A stretch of 61,451 nt of DNA from Brevundimonas sp. (GTDB taxonomy: Bacteria > Pseudomonadota > Alphaproteobacteria > Caulobacterales > Caulobacteraceae). Both the position numbers and the translations under genes were made by a program. Every line of letters begins with the position of its first letter. The first letter of the stretch is position 1. Under the pieces are notes generated by a model, which was not told where the DNA came from, ran no database searches, and was given only the letters and a program-made list of their open reading frames with translations. Where the stretch lies: contig NZ_JANJTL010000060.1 of assembly GCF_024711105.1 (NCBI RefSeq), positions 1-61,451 of the forward strand. The letters are read 5' to 3'. Shown here in pieces: positions 18,591 to 27,686 of the stretch.

Positions 18591-19733
18591 TCACTCCAGG
18601 GCGCTGGCGTCCTGCTCGGCTGGCTCGTGCGGCTGGTGGGTGAATCCGCCCAGGCCTCCGATGCGCTCGGCGTCGCGCGGGATTTCGATGGGGCTCGCCA
18701 CATAGGCGGTCACCAACTCGGCCACCGACCTCAAGGCGTGCAGGTGGATACGCTCGTAGCCGTGCGAGGCGTCGATGCCGAAGGTGATCAAGGCCGTGCG
18801 GATGTCCGCCCCGGCCTCGATCGCGGAGGCCGCGTCGGAGCGGTAGTAGCGGAACACGTCCTTCTGGAAGGCGATGTCGTTGTCCTGGCAGAGGCGCACG
18901 AGCTTGCGTGTCAGGTGCCAGTCGAACGGCCCCGTCTGGTCGGCCATGCTGACGGTGACTCCGAACTCGCGCGAGTTCTGGCCCGGCGCGGTGGTTCCGT
19001 TGTCGATGCTGACCAGCGAAGCGATGTCTGGCGTCATCACCGATGATGCACCCACGCCGACCTCTTCATTCACGGTGAAAAGGAAGTAGGTGTCGACTTC
19101 GGGTTTGAGTCCGGCGCGCGACATGGCCTCCATCGCCGCCAGCAAGCAGGCCACGCCCGCCTTGTTGTCGAGATGCCGCGACACCACGAAGCCGTTCTCG
19201 AGAAACTCCGGCTGCGGGTCGATCCCGATGATGTCGCCGATGGCTATGCCCAGGGCACCGAGGTCGTCGGCCGTCTCGGCCAGGGCGTCGATCCTGAGTT
19301 CGACGTAGGGCCAGCCAGTCGGCTGGGTATCGACCTCCTCGTTGAAGGTGTGGCCCGAAGCCTTGAGCGGAAGGATCGTGCCGCGATAGCTGCCGGCGTC
19401 GGAATATACAGTGCAGCGCGCGCCCTCCGCGAAGCGCGACGACCAGTGCCCGATGGGGACGACCTCCAGACGGCCGTTGGGCTTGAGCGACTTCACCTGG
19501 GCGCCCAAGGTGTCGAGGTGGGCGACGATCGACCGGGCCGGTCGCCGCTTTTCGCCGCGCAGGACCGCCCGTATCGCCCCGCGGCGGGTCAGCTCGAAGC
19601 CGTAGCCCAGCCGGTCGATCTCCCGGCAAGCCAGCCAGACCACCTCGTCGGTATAGCCCGAGGGGCTGTCGACACTGAGCAGCCGCTTGAGCTCGCCGGA
19701 TAGATAGTCGACGTCGATGTCCAGCTTGGTCAT
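18591..19733 (-). CDS. M42-family metallopeptidase of the NAGGN osmoprotectant system
   Basis: The 380-residue protein carries metal ligands in 'VAHLDTLG', 'RHLDNKAG' and 'VNEEVGVGAS', and a late histidine in 'GIDASHGYERIHLHAL'. This is an M42 aminopeptidase pattern. Its start overlaps the stop of the dipeptide synthetase (ATGA), and the three genes together match the known N-acetylglutaminylglutamine amide cluster. It probably trims or recycles the dipeptide or related peptides; the exact substrate is not established in the family. Cytoplasmic, no signal peptide. Confidence 0.88.
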   Translation of the reverse strand: MTKLDIDVDYLSGELKRLLSVDSPSGYTDEVVWLACREIDRLGYGFELTRRGAIRAVLRGEKRRPARSIVAHLDTLGAQVKSLKPNGRLEVVPIGHWSSRFAEGARCTVYSDAGSYRGTILPLKASGHTFNEEVDTQPTGWPYVELRIDALAETADDLGALGIAIGDIIGIDPQPEFLENGFVVSRHLDNKAGVACLLAAMEAMSRAGLKPEVDTYFLFTVNEEVGVGASSVMTPDIASLVSIDNGTTAPGQNSREFGVTVSMADQTGPFDWHLTRKLVRLCQDNDIAFQKDVFRYYRSDAASAIEAGADIRTALITFGIDASHGYERIHLHALRSVAELVTAYVASPIEIPRDAERIGGLGGFTHQPHEPAEQDASALE

Positions 19734-21469
19734 GCGCCGACCTCCAGCCGGCCCGGCGACCTCAGGGCCGGAGGCACCGTCATCGGAAACAGCAGATCGA
19801 CGAAACGCTCGGCGGTGGGCTGGGGTTCATGGTTGGCCAGCCCCGGGCGCTCGTTCGCCTCGATGAAGGCGTAGTCCGGCTCGGACGGCGAGGTCACCAT
19901 GAAGTCGATGCCGGTCACCGGTATCTCGATGGCGCGCGCGGCGGTCACGGCGGCTTCGACCAGCACGGGATGAACGTCGGCGGTGACGTCGTGGATCGTC
20001 CCGCCCGTGTGCAGGTTGGCGGCCTTGCGGACCGCGATCTCGACCCCCTCCGGCGCCACGTCGTCGAGGCTGTAGCCGGCGCGGGCCACGCAGCGCTCGG
20101 TTTCGGCGTCGAGCGGAATCGAGGATTCGCCGCCGGTCGCCGCCTGACGCCGCCGGCTCTGGTGTTCGATCAGGCCTCGGATGGCGGTCACGCCGTCCCC
20201 GATGACACGCGCCGGGCGGCGCACCGCGGCGGCGACCAGCTGATAGTCGATCACGATCAGCCTCAGGTCCTCGCCCGTGACCTGCTCCTCCACCAGCACA
20301 CGATCCGAGAACCGCCGGGCGTAGGCGACGGCCTCCTCGACCTCCTCGAGGGTGTCCAGGCCCACGGCGACGCCACGGCCCTGCTCGCCGCGAGCCGGCT
20401 TGACCACCACCGACCCGTGCCGCGCGACGAAGGCGGCCAGTTGCTCCGGGTCGCCGGCCGTGATCTGCTCGGGCACACGCACGCCGGCGCGCTGGACCAT
20501 GCGCCGGGTGACCGCCTTGTCATCGCAGATTGAGACCGCAACGCCCGACGTCAGTTCCGAGAGACTTTCGCGACAATGCACCGACCGGCCGCCGTGGGTC
20601 AGGCGGAAGAAGCCGCCTTCCGCATCGGTGACCTCAGCGAAGATGCCGCGCCGACGCGCCTCGTTGACGATGATCCGAGCATAGGGGTTGAGGCCCTCAT
20701 CGTCGGCGGGCCCCGTGAAGAGGCGCTCGTTGATCGGATTCTTCCGCTTGATGGCGAAGACAGGCTCGCGATCGAAGCCGAGCTTCTCGTAGAGGGCGAT
20801 GGCCTGGACGTTGTCGTGGATCACCGACAGATCCATCCACGAACGGCCCCGATCGCGATAGTGCTCGGCCAGACCCCGGACCAGCGCCTCGCCGATCCCG
20901 GGCTGGCTGGCCTGTGGATCGACCGCCAGGCACCACAGCGACGAACCGTTTTCCGGATCGCCGAAGGCCTGGCAGTGGTCCACGCCCATGACGACCCCCA
21001 GCACCCGCCCTTCGCCGTCAATGGCCAGCAGATAGGTCAGCGAGGCGTCGTCGCGGTGCTCCCAGACGAAGTCGGCCGGCGCCGGGACCATCTGGCGCGC
21101 CGCCCAGACCCTGACCATGGCCTCGGCCTCGTCCGGCGAGGCGAGCGCGCGGACCTCGAAGCCGGACAAGGGGCGGTCGTCGGGGCGGTAGCTGTCGAGG
21201 TCCAACCGGAAGGTGTGGGACGGGTCCAGGAACAGCTCCTGCGGAGCCAGCGCCACCAGCACGTGCGGGTCGGCCACATAGAGGGCGATGTCCCGGCAAT
21301 CGGGCGCCTCGGCCCGCAGAGCCTCGATCAGGTCGCCGGGGCGGGAGAAGGTCTGGCCAAACAGCAGCCTGCCCCAGCCGCACTCGAACACGACGTTCGT
21401 CCGGGGCGTCGCGCCGCAAGCCCTGCCCAACGGCTCTTGCGCCCGCGCGGGCGTGTCGGTGCTCATCAT
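19730..21469 (-). CDS. ngg: N-acetylglutaminylglutamine synthetase (GNAT-ATP-grasp fusion)
   Basis: The protein has 579 residues from the ATG at 21469, which follows GGGAGG by five bases. An N-terminal GNAT acetyltransferase covers about residues 95-260 ('GIGEALVRGLAEHY', 'NVQAIALYEKLGF'). A C-terminal ATP-grasp ligase covers about 290-570 ('VVVKPARGEQGRG', 'DFMVTSPSEPDYAFIEANERPG'). The fusion acetylates glutamine or glutamate and joins a second residue to form the osmolyte. The gene lies 11 bases after the amidotransferase and overlaps the peptidase. Rhizobia and Pseudomonas use this pair under salt stress. Confidence 0.92.
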   Translation of the reverse strand: MMSTDTPARAQEPLGRACGATPRTNVVFECGWGRLLFGQTFSRPGDLIEALRAEAPDCRDIALYVADPHVLVALAPQELFLDPSHTFRLDLDSYRPDDRPLSGFEVRALASPDEAEAMVRVWAARQMVPAPADFVWEHRDDASLTYLLAIDGEGRVLGVVMGVDHCQAFGDPENGSSLWCLAVDPQASQPGIGEALVRGLAEHYRDRGRSWMDLSVIHDNVQAIALYEKLGFDREPVFAIKRKNPINERLFTGPADDEGLNPYARIIVNEARRRGIFAEVTDAEGGFFRLTHGGRSVHCRESLSELTSGVAVSICDDKAVTRRMVQRAGVRVPEQITAGDPEQLAAFVARHGSVVVKPARGEQGRGVAVGLDTLEEVEEAVAYARRFSDRVLVEEQVTGEDLRLIVIDYQLVAAAVRRPARVIGDGVTAIRGLIEHQSRRRQAATGGESSIPLDAETERCVARAGYSLDDVAPEGVEIAVRKAANLHTGGTIHDVTADVHPVLVEAAVTAARAIEIPVTGIDFMVTSPSEPDYAFIEANERPGLANHEPQPTAERFVDLLFPMTVPPALRSPGRLEVGA

Positions 21470-21480
21470 GTCGGCCTCCC

Positions 21481-23256
21481 TCAGACGCCGTGGGTCTGCA
21501 GCCACAGCTCGAGCGCCGCGACCTGCCAAAGCTCTGAACCCCTCAGGGGCGTGATGTGTCCGGTGGGATCGGCGAAGAGCCGGTCCAGATAGTCCTGGCG
21601 GAACAGTCCGCGTTCCCTCGCCGCCTGCGACGACAGGGCGTCGCGCACCATGTCGAAGTACGGCCCCTGGATGTATTTCAGCGCCGGCACGGGGAAGTAG
21701 CCCTTCTTCCGGTCGATCACCTCGTGCGGGATCACCAGCCGCGCGGCGTCCTTGAGCACGCCCTTGCCCCCATCGCGCAGCTTGTGCTCGGGCGGGGTGC
21801 GGGCGGCGAGTTCGACCAGGTCGTGGTCCAGAAAGGGCACGCGCGCCTCCAGGCCCCAGGCCATGGTCATGTTGTCGACGCGCTTGACCGGGTCCTCGAC
21901 CAGCATGACCTGGGAGTCGAGCCTCAGCGCCTTGTCGACGGGATCGCTCGCCCCCGGCTGGGCGAAATGCTCTTCGACGAATGCCCGGCTGACGTCGGCG
22001 TCGATCACCCAGTCGTCCGCCAGCTGATCGCGCAGGGTCAGGTGATCGCGGTCAAAGAAAGCCCGGGAATAGGCCGCCAGGGGATCGTCCGACCCGACCA
22101 GCGGCGGGTACCAGTGATAGCCGCCGAACACCTCGTCCGCGCCCTGGCCGGACTGGACCACCTTGATGTGCTGCGAGACCTCCTGCGACAGCAGGTAGAA
22201 GCCGACGTTGTCGTAGGAGACCATCGGCTCGCTCATGGCCGCGAAGGTGCCGGGCAGCGCCTCCATCAGCCGGTCCGACCGCACGAAGATCTTGTGGTGG
22301 TCCGTGCCGAAGTGACGCGCGATGAGGTCAGAATAAACGAACTCGTCGCCCTCCTCGCCGTTGGCGGACTCGAAACCAACCGAGAAGGTCATCAGGTCCT
22401 TCTGGCCCATCTCGGCCAACAGGCCGACGATGACGCTGGAATCGACACCGCCGGACAGCAGGACGCCGACCGGCACGTCCGACACCATGCGCCGACGCAC
22501 CGCTTCGCGCAGGCTTTCGAGCACGCGGTCACGCCACTCTTGCGCCGACAGGCCGGCCTCGGAGGGGGCGCGGTCGTACGGCGGGTTCCAGTAGCGTCGG
22601 TCCGTGGACGTCCCGTCCGGCTCGATCACCCGGATGGTGGCGGCGGGGAACTTGCTCACGCCCTTCAGGATGGTGCGGGGGGCCGGCACGACCGCATGGA
22701 AGGTCATGTAGCTGTGCAGGGCGACCGGATCGATTGTGGTGTCGACATCGCCGCCGCGCAGCAGCGCCGGCAGCGATGAGGCGAACCTCAGCCGCCCCGG
22801 CGCCTCGGACAGATAGAGCGGCTTGATGCCGAAGCGATCCCTGGCCATCACGACCCGGTCGGTGTCCCGCTCATGCAGGACAAAGGCGAACATGCCCTTC
22901 AGGCGGTCGACGCAGTCGACGCCCCAGGCGTGCCACGCCTTGAGGATGACCTCGGTGTCGCCGTGCGAGAAGAAGCGGTAGCCCTTGGCTTCCAGCTCGG
23001 CGCGCAGCTCGGGATAGTTGTAGATGCAGCCGTTGAAGACGAGCGTCAGGCCGAGGTCTGCGTCGACCATCGGTTGTTCGGACCTGGGCGACAGATCGAT
23101 GATCCGGAGCCGTCTGTGGCCGAACCCGATGCGCCCCCTGACCACCTGTCCGGACGAGTCCGGCCCACGTCTGGAGAGCGCATCCGTGATACGCGCAACC
23201 ACCCCTGGATCGACGGCCTGGCCGTCGAACCGCACCTCACCTGCTATTCCACACAC
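21481..23256 (-). CDS. asnO: N-acetylglutaminylglutamine amidotransferase (asparagine synthetase family)
   Basis: The start is set at the GTG at 23256 because the next codon is Cys ('VCGIAGEVRF'), the N-terminal nucleophile that must follow the initiator in class II glutaminases; this removes 20 tracked residues. The 591-residue protein has the glutaminase domain (residues 1-200, 'RRGPDSSG', 'VFNGCIYNY') and an ATP pyrophosphatase synthetase domain ('VLLSGGVDSSV', 'SGQGADEVFGGY'). It makes the terminal amide of the NAGGN osmolyte. First gene of the three-gene operon, divergent from the GTPase operon across a 257-base spacer. Confidence 0.93.
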   Translation of the reverse strand: MCGIAGEVRFDGQAVDPGVVARITDALSRRGPDSSGQVVRGRIGFGHRRLRIIDLSPRSEQPMVDADLGLTLVFNGCIYNYPELRAELEAKGYRFFSHGDTEVILKAWHAWGVDCVDRLKGMFAFVLHERDTDRVVMARDRFGIKPLYLSEAPGRLRFASSLPALLRGGDVDTTIDPVALHSYMTFHAVVPAPRTILKGVSKFPAATIRVIEPDGTSTDRRYWNPPYDRAPSEAGLSAQEWRDRVLESLREAVRRRMVSDVPVGVLLSGGVDSSVIVGLLAEMGQKDLMTFSVGFESANGEEGDEFVYSDLIARHFGTDHHKIFVRSDRLMEALPGTFAAMSEPMVSYDNVGFYLLSQEVSQHIKVVQSGQGADEVFGGYHWYPPLVGSDDPLAAYSRAFFDRDHLTLRDQLADDWVIDADVSRAFVEEHFAQPGASDPVDKALRLDSQVMLVEDPVKRVDNMTMAWGLEARVPFLDHDLVELAARTPPEHKLRDGGKGVLKDAARLVIPHEVIDRKKGYFPVPALKYIQGPYFDMVRDALSSQAARERGLFRQDYLDRLFADPTGHITPLRGSELWQVAALELWLQTHGV

Positions 23257-23317
23257 GATCCCGTAAACGTGGCGCCTCGAGGTCGGTTCCGCAAACTTGC
23301 TTAGAAAAATGATCAAA

Positions 23318-23343
23318 TTCAGAAACTTGACAAATGTTCTGAA
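23318..23343. promoter_or_regulatory. Inverted repeat in the spacer between the NAGGN and GTPase operons
   Basis: TTCAGAA and TTCTGAA are separated by 12 bases, and the plus-strand -35-like TTGACA (23327-23332) lies between the arms. The local stretch is unusually AT-rich for this genome, as promoters often are. It could be an operator for either divergent operon. No matching -10 element is convincing, so the promoter itself is not called. Confidence 0.4.
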
Positions 23344-23513
23344 AGTCTAGGGGATTCGCGGCGCAGAAAAGTTGTTTTGGGCGCCCGCGGCGCGGATTGA
23401 GTTCGCGGCAGGGCGTTCCGCGCAGTTGACTCGCCTCTTGAGCTTTGCAGAAGTCGGCGGGGGGGAGCGGCGCGTCGACCGGCGTGTCAGGCGGCCCGAC
23501 CGGGGGGCTGCCG

Positions 23514-24290
23514 ATGCCAGGAGCCGACGCCTTCGACGAGGAGATGGAAGAGCTCAGGCGTGAGCTCGGCCATTTCGTGCTCGAGCTGCTGAAGACCGGC
23601 GAATCCGATCGCATCGTGGGCCAACTCGGCAAGGAGCTGGCGTCGGAGGTTTCGCGCAGGAGCCTGACCGTCACCCTCGCGGCCCAGGACCGGCAGCTTC
23701 TCGAGGCCCTGCTCCGGGAAGCCCGCCAGGCCCGCTCGGGCGCGATGCGGCGCGACGATGCGGGCGCAGCCGACGGGGAGCCCCGCGGTCGGAACCTTGT
23801 CCCGGAGCAAGCGTCCGACGGACCCGGCTTCGCCGTGGCGCCGGACCCGCGAGGCCCGGGGCCGGCGATGCCCTGGCTGGGCAGGCCCGACATGCTGCCG
23901 TGGGCACTCTGTGTGGTGTTCCTGGTCCTGCTGATCGCGGTCAGCGCCTACACGCTCTTCCGGCCGGCGCCGGCGGCCGAAGGACAGCCGCCGCCCGTGC
24001 AGACGCAGTCGCTCGATCCTGAGACCGCCTGGAGCGACGTGGTGCAGACGGTCGAAACCTGGCCGGCCGAGGAGAGGCTGGCCGCGCGTCGCACACTCTG
24101 CGGCGAGATCGGCGCGGAAGAGGACTGCCCCAGCTGGGCCGAACGGTCCGAAGATCTCCTGGACGATCCTGCGGGCAGGGCGGCGGTCGCCGACGTCATC
24201 GCCCGCGCCCGGTGCGCCGAGGCGACGACTGAGGCGGAGGGCGCCGAGCCGGGACTCGACCCCTCCTGCATTCTGATGGCCGCGCCCTGA
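23514..24290 (+). CDS. Single-pass membrane protein, first gene of the GTPase/SEDS/PBP operon
   Basis: The ATG at 23514 after a GGGGGG run is preferred to the tracked TTG at 23445. The 258-residue protein has a cytoplasmic helical region (residues 1-75, rich in Glu, Leu and Arg), a Pro/Gly-rich linker, one membrane helix (about 128-150, 'WALCVVFLVLLIAVSAY') and a periplasmic tail of 100 residues with four cysteines. I know no family. The layout suits a protein that links a cytoplasmic partner, perhaps the GTPase encoded two genes on, to the periplasm. The next gene begins five bases later. Confidence 0.75.
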   Translation: MPGADAFDEEMEELRRELGHFVLELLKTGESDRIVGQLGKELASEVSRRSLTVTLAAQDRQLLEALLREARQARSGAMRRDDAGAADGEPRGRNLVPEQASDGPGFAVAPDPRGPGPAMPWLGRPDMLPWALCVVFLVLLIAVSAYTLFRPAPAAEGQPPPVQTQSLDPETAWSDVVQTVETWPAEERLAARRTLCGEIGAEEDCPSWAERSEDLLDDPAGRAAVADVIARARCAEATTEAEGAEPGLDPSCILMAAP

Positions 24291-24295
24291 CCGAT

Positions 24296-25939
24296 ATGGC
24301 CGCGCCTTCCTCCGTCACGGTTCGTCACGCCGCCTACGGCACCCTCGCCAACGGGGCGGACGTTCGCCTGCTGGCCGAGCCGGATGACGGCGGACTGTCC
24401 GAGGAGGCGCGCGCGGCGATCGAAAAGGTCTTCTACATGGCCTGGCGCGCCGAGAGACGCCGCTCGGCGCCCTATTTCGTGTTCGTCCCTCTGGACTACC
24501 GGCCGGACGGAGGGGCCGCCCACTGGGGTTTGATCCGCATCAGCCATCTGGGGCGCGGCTCGATGGGCGCGGTCATTGTGGCCTGGGCGGCGATCCTCTC
24601 GGTGGAGGACCTGGACGCCATTGACTGGGCCACGCACCGCCTCCTGCAGACGGCCTTCCCGTCGGCGCATCTCCCGGAGACCGGCGACCGGCTTCCGGCG
24701 CGCCTTTGCCGGCTGGCTCCCGCGGAATCGAGCGCCGAGGCCCTCACCGACTACGTCGAGGCGTTCGACCGCGCCGCGTACCGGATGTGGCCGGATCAGG
24801 AGAGGTTCAATCGATCGCAGATCGCGGTCGAGGCGCCCGGCGAGGCGTACCTCTCGCCGCTTTCGCCGGAGGGGGCGCTATTCGGCCTGTGGGAGCGGGT
24901 CGGCCGATGGCGGGCGGACGTCAGCTATTGCACCTGGAGCGGCCTCGCCAGCGAGGGTTCGGGGCCTCCCCGCCGGGACTTTGACCTTCTACTTGGCAAG
25001 GCCGGACGCGACCCGCTGGGGCCAGAGGCCATTCCCATCGGAGCGACCGCCAACGGCGAGGGGCTCTCCGAACCGACGGTCGCCTGGCACAGCCTGCGCG
25101 AATACCGGACGGGCGTCGTGCCCGCGGGCAAGGTCAAGGCCGCAACCGAGGCGGACGTGGCCGAAGTGGTCCGGGGAATGCTGCAGTCCCTGCGGCCTTC
25201 GCTTGAGCTGGGCCAGACTTCGGCGCTCTCGAGGTTCTTCGACTATGCGCTCAAGCCAAACGCCCCGTCGGTGCTGCGGCTGGCCCTGCCTCGTTTGCTC
25301 GAAGGCGCGGTGGCGTCTGTCCCGGCGAGGACCGGCGCTGAGCTGATCCGCCTCTATGTCGAGAACGTCCTTCCGCGTCTGCGCGCGAGCCGGCTGGAGG
25401 CTGATCCAGCCTACACGCCGGCACGCCTCGCCGTGGAACACGGCGCGCTTCACGCCCTGTCCAAAGACGCCATCGCGGCCCTGACCCCGGTTTATCTGGT
25501 CGCGCCCTCGGCCCAGCCGGACCTCCTTGCACCCTTCCTGACCGCGCTCGCCGGCGCCCCGCCTCGCGAGGTCGACTGGACCGCGTTCATCGACGTGACG
25601 CTTCGCTCGACCGACGTCGAGCCCGGCCGGCTGAGACAGGCGCTGGCGCGCCTCGCCGGACTCGCCTGGCGGGCGCCGGATCATCGCGACGCCGCCTTGG
25701 AGGTGGTGGCCCAGGCCGCGGCCGTAGATGTCCGCGACGCGCTACCGATCGTGAGCGCCGCTCGCGCCCAGGACCGCCGCGAGGTGTTCGCCGCCGTGTG
25801 CAGGAGACGCGCCCGAGGAGCCGCCGAGCGGGCCTGGCGTCGCCGGGACGCTTCCGCGCTCGCCCGCGAGGCCACCGTGCTGCTGCAACTCCATCGGCGC
25901 GGTCGCGAACTGCTCCAGTCCGCCGAGGCCCGGTCATGA
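24296..25939 (+). CDS. Large soluble protein resembling GTPase-associated protein 1 (GAP1-N-like)
   Basis: The 547-residue protein has no membrane segment or signal peptide. Its N-terminal 200 residues run 'VRHAAYGTLANGADVRLLAE', then 'GLIRISHLGRGSMGAVIVAW' and 'LSVEDLDAIDW'. I associate that order with the N-terminal domains of proteins encoded beside Ras-like GTPases in bacterial conflict and signalling loci (YGS-type start, RPGxxxTH-type strand, EDL helix). The rest is alpha-helical. Its stop overlaps the GTPase start by ATGA, so the two are made together and likely bind. The domain assignment is by eye and should be treated as a lead. Confidence 0.6.
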   Translation: MAAPSSVTVRHAAYGTLANGADVRLLAEPDDGGLSEEARAAIEKVFYMAWRAERRRSAPYFVFVPLDYRPDGGAAHWGLIRISHLGRGSMGAVIVAWAAILSVEDLDAIDWATHRLLQTAFPSAHLPETGDRLPARLCRLAPAESSAEALTDYVEAFDRAAYRMWPDQERFNRSQIAVEAPGEAYLSPLSPEGALFGLWERVGRWRADVSYCTWSGLASEGSGPPRRDFDLLLGKAGRDPLGPEAIPIGATANGEGLSEPTVAWHSLREYRTGVVPAGKVKAATEADVAEVVRGMLQSLRPSLELGQTSALSRFFDYALKPNAPSVLRLALPRLLEGAVASVPARTGAELIRLYVENVLPRLRASRLEADPAYTPARLAVEHGALHALSKDAIAALTPVYLVAPSAQPDLLAPFLTALAGAPPREVDWTAFIDVTLRSTDVEPGRLRQALARLAGLAWRAPDHRDAALEVVAQAAAVDVRDALPIVSAARAQDRREVFAAVCRRRARGAAERAWRRRDASALAREATVLLQLHRRGRELLQSAEARS

Positions 25940-27678
25940 GCCGGGGTCCGCGTCGCACAGGATCGACCCGGGGCTCAGCCAAATCGGCGGTCGTCGCGCC
26001 TCCGCCGACGCGCGACGACGCCCGGGTCGCGGCCGTGTACGATCGCCTGCGTCCCGAACTGGTGGAGACCATGCGGTTCGAGGCGCTGGGCCTGGAAGCG
26101 CATAGGCAGCTCGGCCCGGATGTCTCAAGCGCGCAAGCCGCCGCGGCGGCAGACGTCCTGTTCGCGGTCGTGGCCACCGCCGCCGAGGACCTGCGCGAAC
26201 GCAGCCCGGAGGCCGCCGCCGAACTCCTGACCGCCTATGTTCGCGACGTCCTTCCCCTGGTCCGTTCCGCCGGCCTGCCGGCCCGCGACGTTCGCCAGCT
26301 GGCCAGTTCGCTCAACGTCATGCGGCACCTGTCCCCCGCGGTGCTGCCCGAACTCGACCCTGCCGGCGCCCCGCCTGCGCCGCCGGCCCCGAAGCGCTCC
26401 CGGTCCCGCCCGTCCGCTCCAGCGGAACCCGCCCCGCTCGAAGAGGCGGAGACCGAGTTCGTGCCTCTGATCGAGACCGACGAACCCGAGGCTGAGCCGG
26501 GCCCCTCGACCCACCGCTTCGAAACGACCGAACCCCTCAAGCGCGAGATCTCTGACGATCCCGAGATCGAGGACGAGGAAGAGGCCGACGACACGCCTGC
26601 CACCGTCGTCGATCCCAGCGACATCGTCCGGCGCTGCCTGTCGGCGCGCCGCAACGGCCGCAAGGTGATCCTGATCGTGGGCCTGGCGACAACGGGCAAG
26701 AGTTTCCTCGCCCGTCGGCTGAAGACGATCCTGCAGCGCGACTACACCTGCACGGCCTTCGAGGGGTTCGTCAGCGAAGACGCCCGTGTCGTAGGCCGGA
26801 CCAAGGACGTCCTGCTCTACCAATTCCACTACGGGACCAAAGGTTCGCCTCGGGATTTCGACCTCTACGACATCCCTGGGGACTGGTTTCGGCCGCTGAT
26901 GCAGAAGGGGTTCGTCGGCGGATCGGACGACTTCTTCCGGCGCGTCTACACGATCTTCGCCTTCGCCGACGCGATCCTGTTCGTCGCGCCGGCCTTCCAC
27001 GTGCTCCAGCCCAAGCTCTACGTCGAGCACGGCGACGACGACCCTCGCTCGGAACGGGAGCTCCGCCGCGAGCGCAAGGAGGACATGGACCGGTTCATCG
27101 ACAGCCTCGAGCCGATGACCATCGCCATCAGCCTGTTGCGCAAGGAGGTGGCCCGCCGGCTTCGCAGCCCAGGTCGCCGCGGCGCGGCCACGGACGAGGC
27201 CCGCGCCCAGGCGGCGGCCGAGGCGGTCGAGACCGTAGGGGCGCTCAGCTTTTCCCAGATCATGGAGCGTCGCTCCGAGGCCGGCCGCCTGCCGATTCCC
27301 GGCGCGCTCCTGCTGTCACGCGCCGACGAACTGCTGCGGCGCGTGCCGCCGTCCCAGCTCAACACCTTCGACCGTGATCCGGCCCTGACCATGCTGGAAT
27401 ACGGGCTGGGCGGTCGCTACTTCGCGCACCTGTCGCGCCGCTTCGCCGCCTTCACCGCCGACTTCCTGACCGCCCAGCGCAACGACACCTTCACTCGGGT
27501 CTTCCACGAGGAGCGCGAAAGCGCGGGCGTCGGCAGTCTCCTTCGCGACTGGCTCCTGCCCGCCATCGATCACTGCCGCAGGCCCTGGCTGCTGCGCGCG
27601 CTGGAGACGCCAACCATCGCCATGGCGGTCAGGCGGTTGTTTGATCCCGCCTATGCGCGGGCCTGGCGTCGGAACTGA
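25936..27678 (+). CDS. Ras-like P-loop GTPase with acidic linker
   Basis: The protein has 580 residues from the ATG at 25936; the tracked 25798 start would overlap the previous gene. A helical N-terminal part (1-150) is followed by an acidic, Pro-rich linker (150-225). The G domain follows: Walker A 'GLATTGKSF' near 248, a G3-type 'YDIPGDWF' near 311, and a G4-like 'LLLSRADEL' near 460 in place of NKxD. A long insertion with charged helices separates G3 and G4. No membrane segment is seen. Nucleotide specificity for GTP is inferred. It is the central switch candidate of the operon. Confidence 0.8.
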   Translation: MSRGPRRTGSTRGSAKSAVVAPPPTRDDARVAAVYDRLRPELVETMRFEALGLEAHRQLGPDVSSAQAAAAADVLFAVVATAAEDLRERSPEAAAELLTAYVRDVLPLVRSAGLPARDVRQLASSLNVMRHLSPAVLPELDPAGAPPAPPAPKRSRSRPSAPAEPAPLEEAETEFVPLIETDEPEAEPGPSTHRFETTEPLKREISDDPEIEDEEEADDTPATVVDPSDIVRRCLSARRNGRKVILIVGLATTGKSFLARRLKTILQRDYTCTAFEGFVSEDARVVGRTKDVLLYQFHYGTKGSPRDFDLYDIPGDWFRPLMQKGFVGGSDDFFRRVYTIFAFADAILFVAPAFHVLQPKLYVEHGDDDPRSERELRRERKEDMDRFIDSLEPMTIAISLLRKEVARRLRSPGRRGAATDEARAQAAAEAVETVGALSFSQIMERRSEAGRLPIPGALLLSRADELLRRVPPSQLNTFDRDPALTMLEYGLGGRYFAHLSRRFAAFTADFLTAQRNDTFTRVFHEERESAGVGSLLRDWLLPAIDHCRRPWLLRALETPTIAMAVRRLFDPAYARAWRRN

Positions 27679-27686
27679 GGCGCGCG

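Noticed and set aside
23311-23325. Fnr-type box in the NAGGN/GTPase spacer
   Set aside because: Only one half (GATCAA) is present; the other half does not match at the right spacing.
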